A stretch of DNA of 64,000 nucleotides, taken from contig NZ_CP090983.1 of NCBI RefSeq assembly GCF_021513155.1, positions 2,264,501 through 2,328,500 of the forward strand, read 5' to 3'. This document shows, piece after piece, positions 8,981 to 17,586 of the stretch (its first letter is position 1; the number at the start of each line of letters is the position of its first letter). Under the pieces are notes generated by a model. The model was not told the DNA's origin. It searched no databases and was given only the letters and a program-made list of their open reading frames with translations. A program made the translations under genes and the position numbers. The stretch is from Jeotgalibaca sp. MA1X17-3. Its GTDB lineage: Bacteria > Bacillota > Bacilli > Lactobacillales > Aerococcaceae.

Positions 8981-9196
8981 ATGAGTAACGGAAATGAAGA
9001 TAAATTAAAAGGTATGAAGGATAAAGTCGTCGGAAAAGTAAAAGAAGAGTATGGCGATTTAACAGACGATGCATCCAAGGAACTTGAAGGTAAGCTTCAA
9101 CAAGGTAAAGGGGAAGCTCGTGAACGTGTGGGCGATGCCAAGAAAGAAGTACACGATCGAGTAGATGACGCTTTAGATCATGACCATAAAAAATAA
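8981..9196 (+). CDS. CsbD family stress-response protein
   Basis: A 71-residue, highly charged protein with the CsbD layout: EDKLKGMKDKVVGKVKEEYGDLTDD followed by a Lys/Glu/Gly-rich repeat-like tail ending in HDHKK. Such proteins are general-stress induced (SigB-dependent in Bacillus) and are probably intrinsically flexible. The molecular role is unknown. A strong AAGGAGGAG site precedes the ATG. It is monocistronic, with a terminator directly behind it. Confidence 0.9.
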   Translation: MSNGNEDKLKGMKDKVVGKVKEEYGDLTDDASKELEGKLQQGKGEARERVGDAKKEVHDRVDDALDHDHKK

Positions 9197-9208
9197 TTAA
9201 ATAATATA

Positions 9209-9239
9209 TAAAAAAGCGCCTTTATGGGCGCTTTTTTTA
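9209..9239. terminator. Bidirectional terminator between csbD-like and galT genes
   Basis: AAAAAAGCGCC, loop TTTATG, GGCGCTTTTTTT. It serves the convergent CsbD-like gene and galT, overlapping the galT stop codon. Confidence 0.92.
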
Positions 9240-10751
9240 TTTCTCTACTAGTTGAGTTGTTTGGAACATTTCTGTGAATTGTTTAAATGCATGTTGTCCT
9301 TCTTTATTCTGCTTGAAAACACCTGCATCTTCCATCACTCTTTGGAATTTTTTACCTACCCCTTGTCGAACGATTTCTGTCACATTCTCATCTGTCAAAT
9401 GAGGTGTATCTTTCAACTGATTTGCCCATTCTTGATGATAGTCCGCTATTTGAACGTCTTCACCCAAAAGATAAGCTTCGACCTCTTTTAGCTCTTTTTT
9501 CAAGCGTGGCGGTAAAATAGCCAGTCCTAAAACTTCTATTAATCCAATGTTTTCTTTTTTAATATGTTGAACATCTGGATGTGGATGGAAGATTCCGTCT
9601 GGATACTCTTTTGTAGTCCGATTATTACGTAGGACAACATCTAGTTCATATGCCTCTCCTTTTCGTCTTGCAATCAAGGTTACCGCATTATGTCGTTCTC
9701 CGTTTGTAGATGCCAAAATATTCAGTTCCTCATTGCAATAACCATTCCACTCATCCATTAGTTCTGCTCCTGCAGCAATGATTTTTTCTGAGTCTATAGA
9801 ACGCAATCGAATTACTGAAATAGGCCAGTACAATCTTTCTGCTGTTACAGATTCCTGGCCTTTCCAATCCCACCGTTCCAACACTTCTGCATCTTCCATA
9901 GGAAAATGATGCTGTCCACCTTGAAAATGTTCATGACCAAGAAGAGAACCTCCTACAATTGGTAAACCTGCATTGGACCCCATAAAATAATGAGGTAAAA
10001 CGGTTACTAATTCGATTAAGTTTTGAATGGTCATGGTTGTGACATTCATAGGAATATGTTTTTCAGTAAAGACAATACAATGTTCCTTGTAATACGCATA
10101 AGGAGAGTATTGAAATCCCCAGTTTTCTCCTTGAAGAGGGATTCGCACGATTCTATGGTTTGTTCGAGCAGCAATTCCCTCCCTGCCATTGTACCCTTCG
10201 TTTTCAACACAAAGCTGACATTCTGGATAGTTTCCTACCGCTTTTTGTGCTTCTTCTATATCTTTTTTACTTTTTTCGGGTTTTGAGAGATTAATCGTTA
10301 TATCTAATTTTCCATAAGGAGAATCTGTAATAAAGTGTTCGTTCTTAGCAATCTGACGAGTCTTTATATAATCATTTCTTTGAGATAATTCATAAAAATC
10401 ATTTGTTGCACGCATTGGTGCTTCTCTATATGCTTCCCAGAAATCTTGATTAATAATGGAAGGCAGTGGCGTAATTACATTCATAATTCGAGCTTCAAGT
10501 CTTTCTCTTTCAAGTAGACTATCTTCAATGACTCCGGTCATTACTCCGTATTCTACCATTTGATCCATGGAATCAAGTAAATCAGGTAAGGGAATCGAAG
10601 GAGTCAACTCCGCTTCATATTGTTCTTTTTTTAATATAGTCAGCAATTCATTCGCTACATAGAAACGATCTAATGTATGAATAGAATAAATAGCATTCCC
10701 TTTTGACACAAAATCGCAGACGATTTGGTCAATATCGATTTTTTTCGTCAA
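9237..10751 (-). CDS. galT: UDP-glucose-hexose-1-phosphate uridylyltransferase (class II GalT)
   Basis: GalT exchanges UMP between UDP-glucose and galactose-1-phosphate in the Leloir pathway. The 504-residue length and the GHEHFQGGQHHFPM active-site region mark the Firmicute class II form. Translation starts at TTG 10751 (TTG ACG AAA AAA), preceded by AGAGGGT. galK and galE are not adjacent, which is unusual. A beta-galactosidase-like gene 3 kb away and a shared upstream 14-base motif suggest galT serves that locus. Its promoter is well defined and listed separately. Confidence 0.95.
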   Translation of the reverse strand: MTKKIDIDQIVCDFVSKGNAIYSIHTLDRFYVANELLTILKKEQYEAELTPSIPLPDLLDSMDQMVEYGVMTGVIEDSLLERERLEARIMNVITPLPSIINQDFWEAYREAPMRATNDFYELSQRNDYIKTRQIAKNEHFITDSPYGKLDITINLSKPEKSKKDIEEAQKAVGNYPECQLCVENEGYNGREGIAARTNHRIVRIPLQGENWGFQYSPYAYYKEHCIVFTEKHIPMNVTTMTIQNLIELVTVLPHYFMGSNAGLPIVGGSLLGHEHFQGGQHHFPMEDAEVLERWDWKGQESVTAERLYWPISVIRLRSIDSEKIIAAGAELMDEWNGYCNEELNILASTNGERHNAVTLIARRKGEAYELDVVLRNNRTTKEYPDGIFHPHPDVQHIKKENIGLIEVLGLAILPPRLKKELKEVEAYLLGEDVQIADYHQEWANQLKDTPHLTDENVTEIVRQGVGKKFQRVMEDAGVFKQNKEGQHAFKQFTEMFQTTQLVEK

Positions 10752-10784
10752 GACGTACCCTCTTTTCTTTTTACCGTAATCTAC

Positions 10785-10814
10785 ATTATACTATATTACT
10801 TCTCTTCTTGTCAT
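10785..10814 (-). promoter_or_regulatory. Promoter of galT
   Basis: On the minus strand ATGACA (10814-10809), an 18-bp spacer and TATAAT (10790-10785). The -10 box lies about 35 bp before the galT start codon. Confidence 0.7.
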
Positions 10815-10837
10815 TTTAATATACTACCTTTTTATAT

Positions 10838-10851
10838 AAATATTTGGTTAT
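10838..10851. repeat. 14-base motif shared with the GH2 promoter region, copy 1
   Basis: AAATATTTGGTTAT occurs here, upstream of the galT -35 box, and again at 13883-13896 upstream of the GH2 gene. A common activator site, perhaps for the AraC-type regulator between them, is inferred. Confidence 0.45.
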
Positions 10852-10865
10852 AAAGAAGCCATAAA

Positions 10866-10911
10866 ATAAAAAAGAATCTCCGCATAATAAAATATGCAGA
10901 AACTCTTTTTA
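10866..10911 (-). terminator. Rho-independent terminator of the sugar symporter gene
   Basis: On the minus strand GAGTTTCTGCATA pairs with TATGCGGAGATTC (with G-U pairs) and is followed by six T. It lies about 35 bp past the symporter stop codon. Confidence 0.75.
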
Positions 10912-10943
10912 TGACGTAATTATTATTTGATAAAATAATTTTT

Positions 10944-12375
10944 TTATTTTTCTATACTATTTCTTCGAACTTTTAATTCTAAGATATTCGCTTCTACTTT
11001 ACTTTTATTTAATGGATAAATAAAGAGCAAACAAAGTGCCACTCCAATGTAGAGAATTCCTGGAATTAAAGTTTAAATGTTATAAATACCATCTGGAACA
11101 CTTTGTGATTGAACTTGGACTGCAGAATCATAACCAATAATACTCAAAGCAAAACCTCCAAAACCACCTGCTAAAGCTTGCCCTATTTTCTAGAAAAAGA
11201 ATAGATAGCGTAAATTGTACCATCTTCTCTGACTCCAGTAGCAACCTCTTGATCATCAATAACGTCTGTAATAAATGCCCAAAGAATTAAGTTGAACACA
11301 CCAAAGCCTAAGAATCCAACTACGTTAATTACAATATAAAGAACTACAGAATCAGTGTGCATAAAAAATAATAGTAAAGAGGAAATTCCACCCATCAAAC
11401 ATCCTACAATCCCAACTTCTTTTTTCCAAATCGTCTTGTAATTGGGACAGCAAACGGCGCAAGAATGATCATTGGTAAAATACCTGCTAAGCTCATAACC
11501 GCCAAAGCAGTTTTACTTTTGAAGTAATCAACAAAAAGGAATTGATTAAGAGATTGGGTAAGAAGTGCTGCTAATAGAACTAGGAGTGCTGCTAAAATAA
11601 TTCCGATAAGTGCACGGTTTTTAATAAGTGTTTTAAGGCTCTTAGATAAACTTGGTTGAACTACACTTTTATTAACGACGATTTTTACTCGCTCTTTTGT
11701 CATAAAGTAACAAGAAAGATAAGAAATTAAAGCAAGTAATGAAAATACACCAGCAATGATAGTAAACCTTCCACCTTCTACAATTTCGTTTCCAGCTGAA
11801 TCTGTTGTGTAAATCAATAGAGGAGCACCTATTCCAATTACTAAACTTGCTAACGCGGCTCCTACACTACGGAAAGTAGAAAGAGATGCACGGTCGTCTG
11901 CATCAGAACTAATAACTGATGCCATTGTTCCATAAGGAATATTTATGGAAGTATAAAAAACACTTCCCCATAGAATATAGGTTACAAACATATAAACGAT
12001 TTTCACATTCATAGATGCATTGGCCATACCCGATTGATACATCAAAAAGCTAGCTATTGCTACTGGTCCAGCCATGCGTAAAATCCAGGGACGAAATTTC
12101 CCGTTTTTTGTAGGACGTGCACGGTCTACAATTCTTCCCATTGTTACATCTGTAAAAGCATCTATAATACGAGAAGTTAAAAACAATATACCAACCATAC
12201 TTGTACTAACCCCAAGTACTTTTGTATAAAAGACCATTAAGAATACGCTTGCAAAAATAAAAGTAAAATCATTACCAAAATCACCCAACATATATCCTAG
12301 TTTGTCCCGCATCCCAAAAGGAGCAATTTCTTTTTCAGTCTCTAGATTTGTATTATTTTTTTCTACTATTGCCAT
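10944..12375 (-). pseudogene. GPH-family sugar:cation symporter, broken in three places
   Basis: The reconstructed product has about 477 residues and 12 hydrophobic segments. It resembles glycoside-pentoside-hexuronide symporters of the MelB/LacS/XynP type, with DKLGYMLGDFGNDF near the N-terminus, DAFTDVTMGRIVDR and NGKFRPWIL. Three lesions interrupt it: a missing A in the run at 11420-11425, a missing A at about 11186-11189, and an in-frame TAA at 11073-11075 (one C-to-T change from CAA). After all three the sequence continues in the expected style (TLIPGILYIGVALCLLFIYPL) to a stop at 10944. It faces the AraC regulator and probably imported the substrate of the GH2 enzyme. Confidence 0.85.
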
Positions 12376-12502
12376 TTTTTCTTTCCTCCTATATTTTGTC
12401 TACATTATTATTGCTGAAATATGAAGCGTTATCATTAAACTCTACATGGAAATTAATATTTTCACTTCCTACAACAAATATTAATAGATATTTTTTTATA
12501 CC

Positions 12503-12510
12503 GTGAGGAA
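12503..12510 (-). promoter_or_regulatory. Possible regulator half-site upstream of the symporter
   Basis: TTCCTCAC (minus strand) after an A/T-rich stretch, 128-135 bp upstream of the symporter start. The same octamer stands at 13939-13946 in front of the GH2 gene, in the same orientation relative to transcription. Eight bases can recur by chance, so support is modest. Confidence 0.25.
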
Positions 12511-12553
12511 TTTTTCTATTTTTAATCGTATTTTTTTTATCATATCATGAAAA

Positions 12554-12582
12554 TAGACATAAATAGTACGGTAATCTATAAT
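12554..12582 (+). promoter_or_regulatory. Promoter of the AraC-type regulator gene
   Basis: TAGACA (12554-12559), 17-bp spacer, TATAAT (12577-12582). It lies 65 bp before the preferred start codon. Confidence 0.7.
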
Positions 12583-12646
12583 ATATGAAGATGTTAATCT
12601 ATATACAGGAAAATTATATCAACTAACTTTTTAAAGGATGTATAAT

Positions 12647-13870
12647 ATGACCTATCAAACTGAACTACATTTTGTCCAGAAATTACTTGAAAAATTTTGT
12701 TTAAAATCTTATATACTTTCATTTGCTGATGGCAATGTACCTGAACTCCCTTTTGAACTTAGATACCTAATATATGGCAAAGCAAAGCCAGTTGAAACTG
12801 TCGAGGAGTCATTAAAAAAAGTTGACTCTAACACGGTATATCAAGTTTTAAATGAATATCATTGTAATTATATTTTGTTTCGTTTTCCTGATCCAACTAA
12901 AGATTATTATTTTTTAATAGGTCCCTATTTACAAAAACCGGTTACGAAACTTATGATACTTAAATCGACAAATAAACATTCTGTTTCTCATTCTCTGTTT
13001 CTTCAATTAGAACAATTTTATACTTCTTTACCTTTGATACTTGATGATAGTACTTTGCTTGCAATTATTAATACTTTGGGTGAAAGTATTTGGGGAGGAT
13101 TAGAACAATTTTCTTTAAAACATGTCAACCAGCTTGTACAACAGCAACCAGATTTATACCATTCCTTCTCTAACTTTGAAGAAGAAGATTCTGATTTATT
13201 AATCCGTACTCTGGAAGAACGGTATGCTATTGAAAATGACATGATGCGATCTGTTTCACAAGGCTTAACTCATACAAAAAAAATGCTTACCCCTGCATAT
13301 GCTAATTATGGAATCCAGCAACGTTTAACCGATTCCATTAGAAATTTAAAAAATTACATGATTATTTTGAATACCATATTACGGAAAGCTGCTGAAGAAG
13401 GATTTGTGCATCCATTACATATTGATAGGGTTTCATCAAAATTTGCTCAAGAAATCGAATTAATTAATTCAAGTGAGAAAGGTTTTGAATTAGAGCAGAA
13501 AATGATCTATCAATACTCCTTGCTTGTAAAAAACCATACAATGAAGGGATATTCTTTTTTAATTAGTCAAGTTATTGCTTATATTGATTCTAATTTAGCA
13601 GCAGATCTAAGTTTAAAAGCACATGCTGAGCGATTAAATGTGAACGCTAGTTATCTGTCTACTTTATTTAAGAAAGAAACAGGAAAAACACTAACAGATT
13701 ATGTAAATTGTAAAAGGATAGATTATGCGATTATTCTGCTTCATTCTACTACTTTACAAATTCAAACCATCGCACAGTATTGTGGAATTCTCGATGTAAA
13801 CTATTTTACAAAAATATTTAAGAAATATATTGGACAGACTCCCAAAAAGTATCGAGATAGTCTTTTATAA
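12647..13870 (+). CDS. AraC family transcriptional regulator
   Basis: A protein of about 407 residues. The N-terminal 290 residues form an unclassified sensor part. The C-terminal 100 residues form the AraC DNA-binding domain with two helix-turn-helix motifs: DLSLKAHAERLNVNASYLSTLFKKETG and IQTIAQYCGILDVNYFTKIFKKYIGQTPKKYR. ATG 12647 is preferred because the AAAGGA site directly abuts the earlier ATG at 12638. It lies between the broken symporter and the GH2 enzyme and is the likely local activator of both. The inducer is unknown, probably a galactoside or related sugar. Confidence 0.9.
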   Translation: MTYQTELHFVQKLLEKFCLKSYILSFADGNVPELPFELRYLIYGKAKPVETVEESLKKVDSNTVYQVLNEYHCNYILFRFPDPTKDYYFLIGPYLQKPVTKLMILKSTNKHSVSHSLFLQLEQFYTSLPLILDDSTLLAIINTLGESIWGGLEQFSLKHVNQLVQQQPDLYHSFSNFEEEDSDLLIRTLEERYAIENDMMRSVSQGLTHTKKMLTPAYANYGIQQRLTDSIRNLKNYMIILNTILRKAAEEGFVHPLHIDRVSSKFAQEIELINSSEKGFELEQKMIYQYSLLVKNHTMKGYSFLISQVIAYIDSNLAADLSLKAHAERLNVNASYLSTLFKKETGKTLTDYVNCKRIDYAIILLHSTTLQIQTIAQYCGILDVNYFTKIFKKYIGQTPKKYRDSLL

Positions 13871-13882
13871 ATCTTTTCCTAA

Positions 13883-13896
13883 AAATATTTGGTTAT
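13883..13896. repeat. 14-base motif shared with the galT promoter region, copy 2
   Basis: Exact copy of AAATATTTGGTTAT found at 10838-10851. It ends 25 bp before a TATAAT at 13922-13927, so it borders the -35 region, a usual position for an AraC-type activator. Confidence 0.45.
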
Positions 13897-13921
13897 TTAA
13901 TAGAAATAGAAAAAATAATAC

Positions 13922-13927
13922 TATAAT
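13922..13927 (+). promoter_or_regulatory. Candidate -10 box of the GH2 gene
   Basis: A consensus TATAAT without a recognisable -35, about 100 bp upstream of the GH2 start. A weak -35 would fit an activator-dependent promoter. A partial cre-like sequence (TGAAAGCGCATTAA, 13977-13990) lies downstream; it has two mismatches to the cre consensus. Confidence 0.4.
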
Positions 13928-14025
13928 TAGTAATAATTTTCCTCACTAAATTATGATAAGAATATTAATATGGAAGTATGAAAGCGCATTAATGCTTAAT
14001 ATAATAAAGAAGGAGACATAAAAAA

Positions 14026-16299
14026 TTGGAAAACTATTGTAAATTAGAAAATGGATGGTTTTTTACAAAAGAAGAACAAAATGAGGTCCCAGTAGATACG
14101 TTTAAAGACTGGCAAGCTATTAATCTACCTCATACCTGGAACCGCTTTGATGGTCAAGATGGTGGCGGTGATTATTATCGTGGTAAATGTTGGTATGCGA
14201 AAGAATTAGATATTCCAGAATTAAAACCAGGCACACAAGTATATGTAGAATTTCAGGCTGCATCTTCTCGATGTGAAGTATATGTAAATGGAGTAAAAGC
14301 CACCGAACATGAAGGTGGTTATAGCTTATTCCGTGTAAATATTACATCACTACTTTCTACGGATAAAAATATACTATCCGTAATGGTTACTAATGAGCAT
14401 CAAGAACAGATTTACCCTCAAATGGCTGACTTCACTTTTTATGGAGGTTTATATCGTGAGGTGAATCTAATTTTTGTTCCTGAAACACATTTTTCTTTAG
14501 ATTTTTATGGTTCAACAGGTATGACTGCTTCATCTACTCTTACAGGTGACAAAGAAGCTGAAATTACTTTACATGCTTACGTACATGAACCTAAAGAAAG
14601 TGATCAAGTAATATTTTCAATTAAAGATGAAAGTGGTCAAATAATTGCAAACATCGCAAGACCAGCAGAAGAAGATACATGTGTTCAATTAACCTTATCT
14701 GATTTACATTTATGGCAAGGTGTCATTGATCCTTACCTATATGAAATAGAGACTTTACTTGTACGTCATAACGAAGTACTTGATGAAATTTACACACGAC
14801 ACGGCTTCCGTGAATTTTCTGTAGATCCTCAAAAAGGATTCTTTTTGAATGGAATCTTAACTCCATTACGTGGTGTTTCCCGTCACCAAGATCGTCTTGA
14901 TCAAGGAAATGCTTTAACGTATGAAGATCATCTTGAAGATGCTTTACTCATTAAAGAATTAGGCGCAAACACTATAAGACTAGCTCACTATCAGCACAGC
15001 ACAGACTTTTATGATCTATGTGATCAACTTGGTTTTATTTTGTGGGCAGAAATTCCTTTTATTTCCTCAATGAGCGAAGATCCAAAAGCACATCAAAATT
15101 GTATTAGTCAAATGAAGGAACTGATTTATCAAAATTATAATCATTCTTCTATTTGTTTCTGGGGTATCTCAAATGAAATTACTATTGGCGGAGTAAAAGA
15201 AGGCTTAGTAGATAATTTGAAAGAATTAAATGATCTAGTACACGAACTTGATCCAACCCGTCTGTCCACTATGGCGCAAGTAAGCAACCTTCCTATAGAA
15301 GATGTTCAAAATCAAATTACTGATACGGTTGGATATAACCACTACTTTGGGTGGTACGCTGGTGATCTAGCGGATAATGAAAAATGGTTAGATAAATTCC
15401 ATGAAGTACATCCAGATCGGGCGTTAGGAATTTCAGAGTATGGTTGTGAAGGAATCATTACTTATCATAATGAAAATCCAAAAGCTGGAGATTACAGTGA
15501 AGAGTATCAAGCTCTTTATCATGAACATATGGCAAAAATAATTGATGAGCGCCCATGGCTCTGGGGAACTCATGTATGGAATATGTTTGATTTTGGTTGT
15601 GATGCTCGTAATGAAGGTGGAGTAGCTGGAAGAAACAATAAAGGCTTGATAACTATAGATCGTAAAGTAAAAAAAGATAGTTTTTATTTGTACAAAGCTT
15701 ATTGGAGTCAAGAACCAGTATTGCACATCTGTAGCAAACGATATGCAAAACGTTCTAGTGAATCTATTACTGTAAAAGTTTATAGTAACCAATCAGAAGT
15801 AGAGCTCCAAGTAAATGGTATCCCTGTTGGTAAACAAACTGGTAAACATGTATTTGAATTTGAAAACATTCTTTTAAAAGATAAATTTACTCAAATAGAT
15901 GCAGTTAGCGAGAACTTAAAAGACACAACCATTTTCGAAAAAGTTAATGAGCCTTATGCTCCTTATATTTTGATAGAAGATGAGTCTGAAACAGGTGTAA
16001 TGAACTGGTTTGATGATATAGATATCTCTGAGAAAAAGACTTTAACTTTTGATGAACGTTATTTCTCCATTCGTAACACAATGAATGAAATCTTAGAAAG
16101 TAAAGAAGCAGCAACAATAGTTATTAATGCAGTAAGTAGCATAATGGGTATGCGACTCAAAAAATCTATGCTAGGGGTAATGGGTGAACAAACACTCGAA
16201 AATCTTGGTAGTACTATTTCTGGAGCAAGTGACAAAGAAATAGATGTAGAGGCTGTAGAATCATATATCAATAGTGAATTACAAAAAATCAAAAGATGA
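14026..16299 (+). CDS. Glycoside hydrolase family 2 protein (beta-galactosidase-like)
   Basis: A 757-residue GH2 enzyme: sugar-binding jelly-roll domain first (INLPHTWNRFDGQDGGGDYYRGKCWY), an immunoglobulin-like domain, then the TIM barrel. The acid/base Glu is E384 in ISNEI and the nucleophile is E471 in SEYGCEG. An extra domain of about 100 residues follows at the C-terminus. Translation starts at TTG 14026, nine bases after AAGGAG. No signal peptide, so the enzyme is cytoplasmic and would act on imported sugar. GH2 includes beta-galactosidases and beta-glucuronidases. The nearby galT favours galactosidase, but specificity is not proven. Confidence 0.88.
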   Translation: MENYCKLENGWFFTKEEQNEVPVDTFKDWQAINLPHTWNRFDGQDGGGDYYRGKCWYAKELDIPELKPGTQVYVEFQAASSRCEVYVNGVKATEHEGGYSLFRVNITSLLSTDKNILSVMVTNEHQEQIYPQMADFTFYGGLYREVNLIFVPETHFSLDFYGSTGMTASSTLTGDKEAEITLHAYVHEPKESDQVIFSIKDESGQIIANIARPAEEDTCVQLTLSDLHLWQGVIDPYLYEIETLLVRHNEVLDEIYTRHGFREFSVDPQKGFFLNGILTPLRGVSRHQDRLDQGNALTYEDHLEDALLIKELGANTIRLAHYQHSTDFYDLCDQLGFILWAEIPFISSMSEDPKAHQNCISQMKELIYQNYNHSSICFWGISNEITIGGVKEGLVDNLKELNDLVHELDPTRLSTMAQVSNLPIEDVQNQITDTVGYNHYFGWYAGDLADNEKWLDKFHEVHPDRALGISEYGCEGIITYHNENPKAGDYSEEYQALYHEHMAKIIDERPWLWGTHVWNMFDFGCDARNEGGVAGRNNKGLITIDRKVKKDSFYLYKAYWSQEPVLHICSKRYAKRSSESITVKVYSNQSEVELQVNGIPVGKQTGKHVFEFENILLKDKFTQIDAVSENLKDTTIFEKVNEPYAPYILIEDESETGVMNWFDDIDISEKKTLTFDERYFSIRNTMNEILESKEAATIVINAVSSIMGMRLKKSMLGVMGEQTLENLGSTISGASDKEIDVEAVESYINSELQKIKR

Positions 16300-16390
16300 T
16301 TTTAATGTAGATCTATTTTTGATAGAACTGCAATGAAAAAGCCGTTATTTCTAATCATAAAAACTACCTATCAAATTAATGCAAAAATAT

Positions 16391-16453
16391 AAAGAATCTT
16401 TGAACGATTTCCTGATTAATATACAGGAATCTGTTCAAAGATTCTTATTTTTA
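16391..16453. terminator. Terminator after the GH2 gene
   Basis: A long stem (AAGAATCTTTGAAC paired with GTTCAAAGATTCTT, plus GATTCCTG/CAGGAATC) followed by ATTTTTATATTTTT. It closes the galactoside locus on the right. Confidence 0.9.
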
Positions 16454-16536
16454 TATTTTTCATTTGACGTTTTAGAAAGGTTATTGTATTTAAAATAAAA
16501 CGTAGGGTTATACTTATCATATTCATCAAAAAAATT

Positions 16537-16785
16537 TCATCTCCTATTACTAAACTGCTGAAGAAGTAAAGTTAACGCCTTTTGATCTTTACAGATAAAA
16601 TTACAATCATCAATTTCTATATCGTATTCACCACTTACATATACATTAATAATCATTTTCTTTTCCCCTGTACGTATCTCTCCATCTGCGTACTCTACAA
16701 TAATTTTGAAATCTCCTAGTGCTAGCTCCTCTATCACACATATATCATAGTTCATTTCTTCTAATAATATTTTTAGTGTTTCCAA
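16537..16785 (-). CDS. Small acidic protein of unknown function
   Basis: An 82-residue protein, rich in Asp, Glu and Ile, without membrane segments or a family motif I recognise. It has alternating beta-type segments (FKIIVEYADGEIRTGEKKMIINVYVSGEYDIEIDD). Translation would start at TTG 16785, eight bases after AAAGGAGAG, a strong ribosome binding site that supports a real gene. It is isolated: the GH2 terminator lies on one side and another terminator on the other, with no obvious operon partner. Confidence 0.6.
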   Translation of the reverse strand: METLKILLEEMNYDICVIEELALGDFKIIVEYADGEIRTGEKKMIINVYVSGEYDIEIDDCNFICKDQKALTLLLQQFSNRR

Positions 16786-16842
16786 CTTCGCTCTCTCCTT
16801 TCATTACTTCTATGATTGCGTAGGGGTCTTATTATTTATACT

Positions 16843-16889
16843 AAAAAACAGCCTCTTCCAATTAGATGTTGGCAGAAGGCTGTTTTTAT
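16843..16889. terminator. Strong isolated hairpin terminator
   Basis: AAAACAGCC-TCTTCCAA pairs with TTGGCAGAAGGCTGTTTT, with T runs on both sides. No intact gene ends here. It may mark the 3' end of a lost leftward gene whose remains lie in 16936-17123. Confidence 0.8.
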
Positions 16890-17527
16890 TTGAACAGAAA
16901 GTGTCATAGTTTTGATTCATTAGGTTAAAAATCCTTTAGATATGAATAAAGAAAGAATCTTCTCTTCCATCAATTGTCATAGAGATGCTTGTGGACTCAA
17001 TAGATTCTATTAAATATTTAGGAGTAGTTGGATTAAGCATGGACAGTTTCATTTAATAAACCCATCATTTTTTATTGCTACTCTCACTTTTTTAATCATT
17101 CGAAATTCATTTCTTCTACTCATATTCTATCAGGATAATAGAAAAAAAGATAATAAAATCGTTTGAGTGTTCCTTTTAAACTTCACATATTTACACAAAA
17201 AGCTCCTCTTACAGTATATAAATCCTTACACAAAAACTATACATTCAAAAAAAGAGTGTTCTCGTTTTCGGGTAAGGATTCAGAATTTACTATACAGTTT
17301 TTTTCTTTCATTTGGTTATTATCAAACGAATCAGTATTTTAAATCAAGAGAACCTTTTATGAGGGGAATTCATTCCATTTCTTTATTCAAAAACAAAATG
17401 GACATAAATATTATTATGGAAATGAAAGATTTTAGTAATATCGTTAATGATTTAAAAATTGAACAAAGTTTTATTGATTATCTTTATGTATAAATAAAAT
17501 AATTTATAGAGATAAAAGCACACAAAA
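16890..17527. other. Gene-poor region with possible gene remnants
   Basis: On the minus strand, short in-frame pieces (MSRRNEFRMIKKVRVAIKNDGFIK from 17123, then MLNPTTPKYLIESIES from about 17041) look like pieces of a small degraded gene. On the plus strand, 17167-17493 is open for 108 codons but has no ribosome binding site and an amino-acid composition typical of noise. I do not call a gene here. Confidence 0.4.
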
Positions 17528-17562
17528 AGAAAAGCTTCCTTCTGCATAGAAGGAAGCTTTTT
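17528..17562 (-). terminator. Terminator of the heparinase-like gene
   Basis: GAAAAGCTTCCTTCT, loop GCA, AGAAGGAAGCTTTTTC, a near-perfect stem 25 bp past the stop codon of the heparinase-like gene. Confidence 0.9.
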
Positions 17563-17586
17563 CTATAAACTCAATTATTTGGTATG

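Noticed and set aside
12424..12436. cre site TGAAGCGTTATCA upstream of the symporter
   Set aside because: One base too short compared with the 14-base cre consensus. A homopolymer error could explain it, but that is special pleading without reads.
17167..17493. A 108-codon open frame on the plus strand
   Set aside because: No ribosome binding site, Phe/Tyr/Lys-rich composition like translated AT-rich noise, and no recognisable family.
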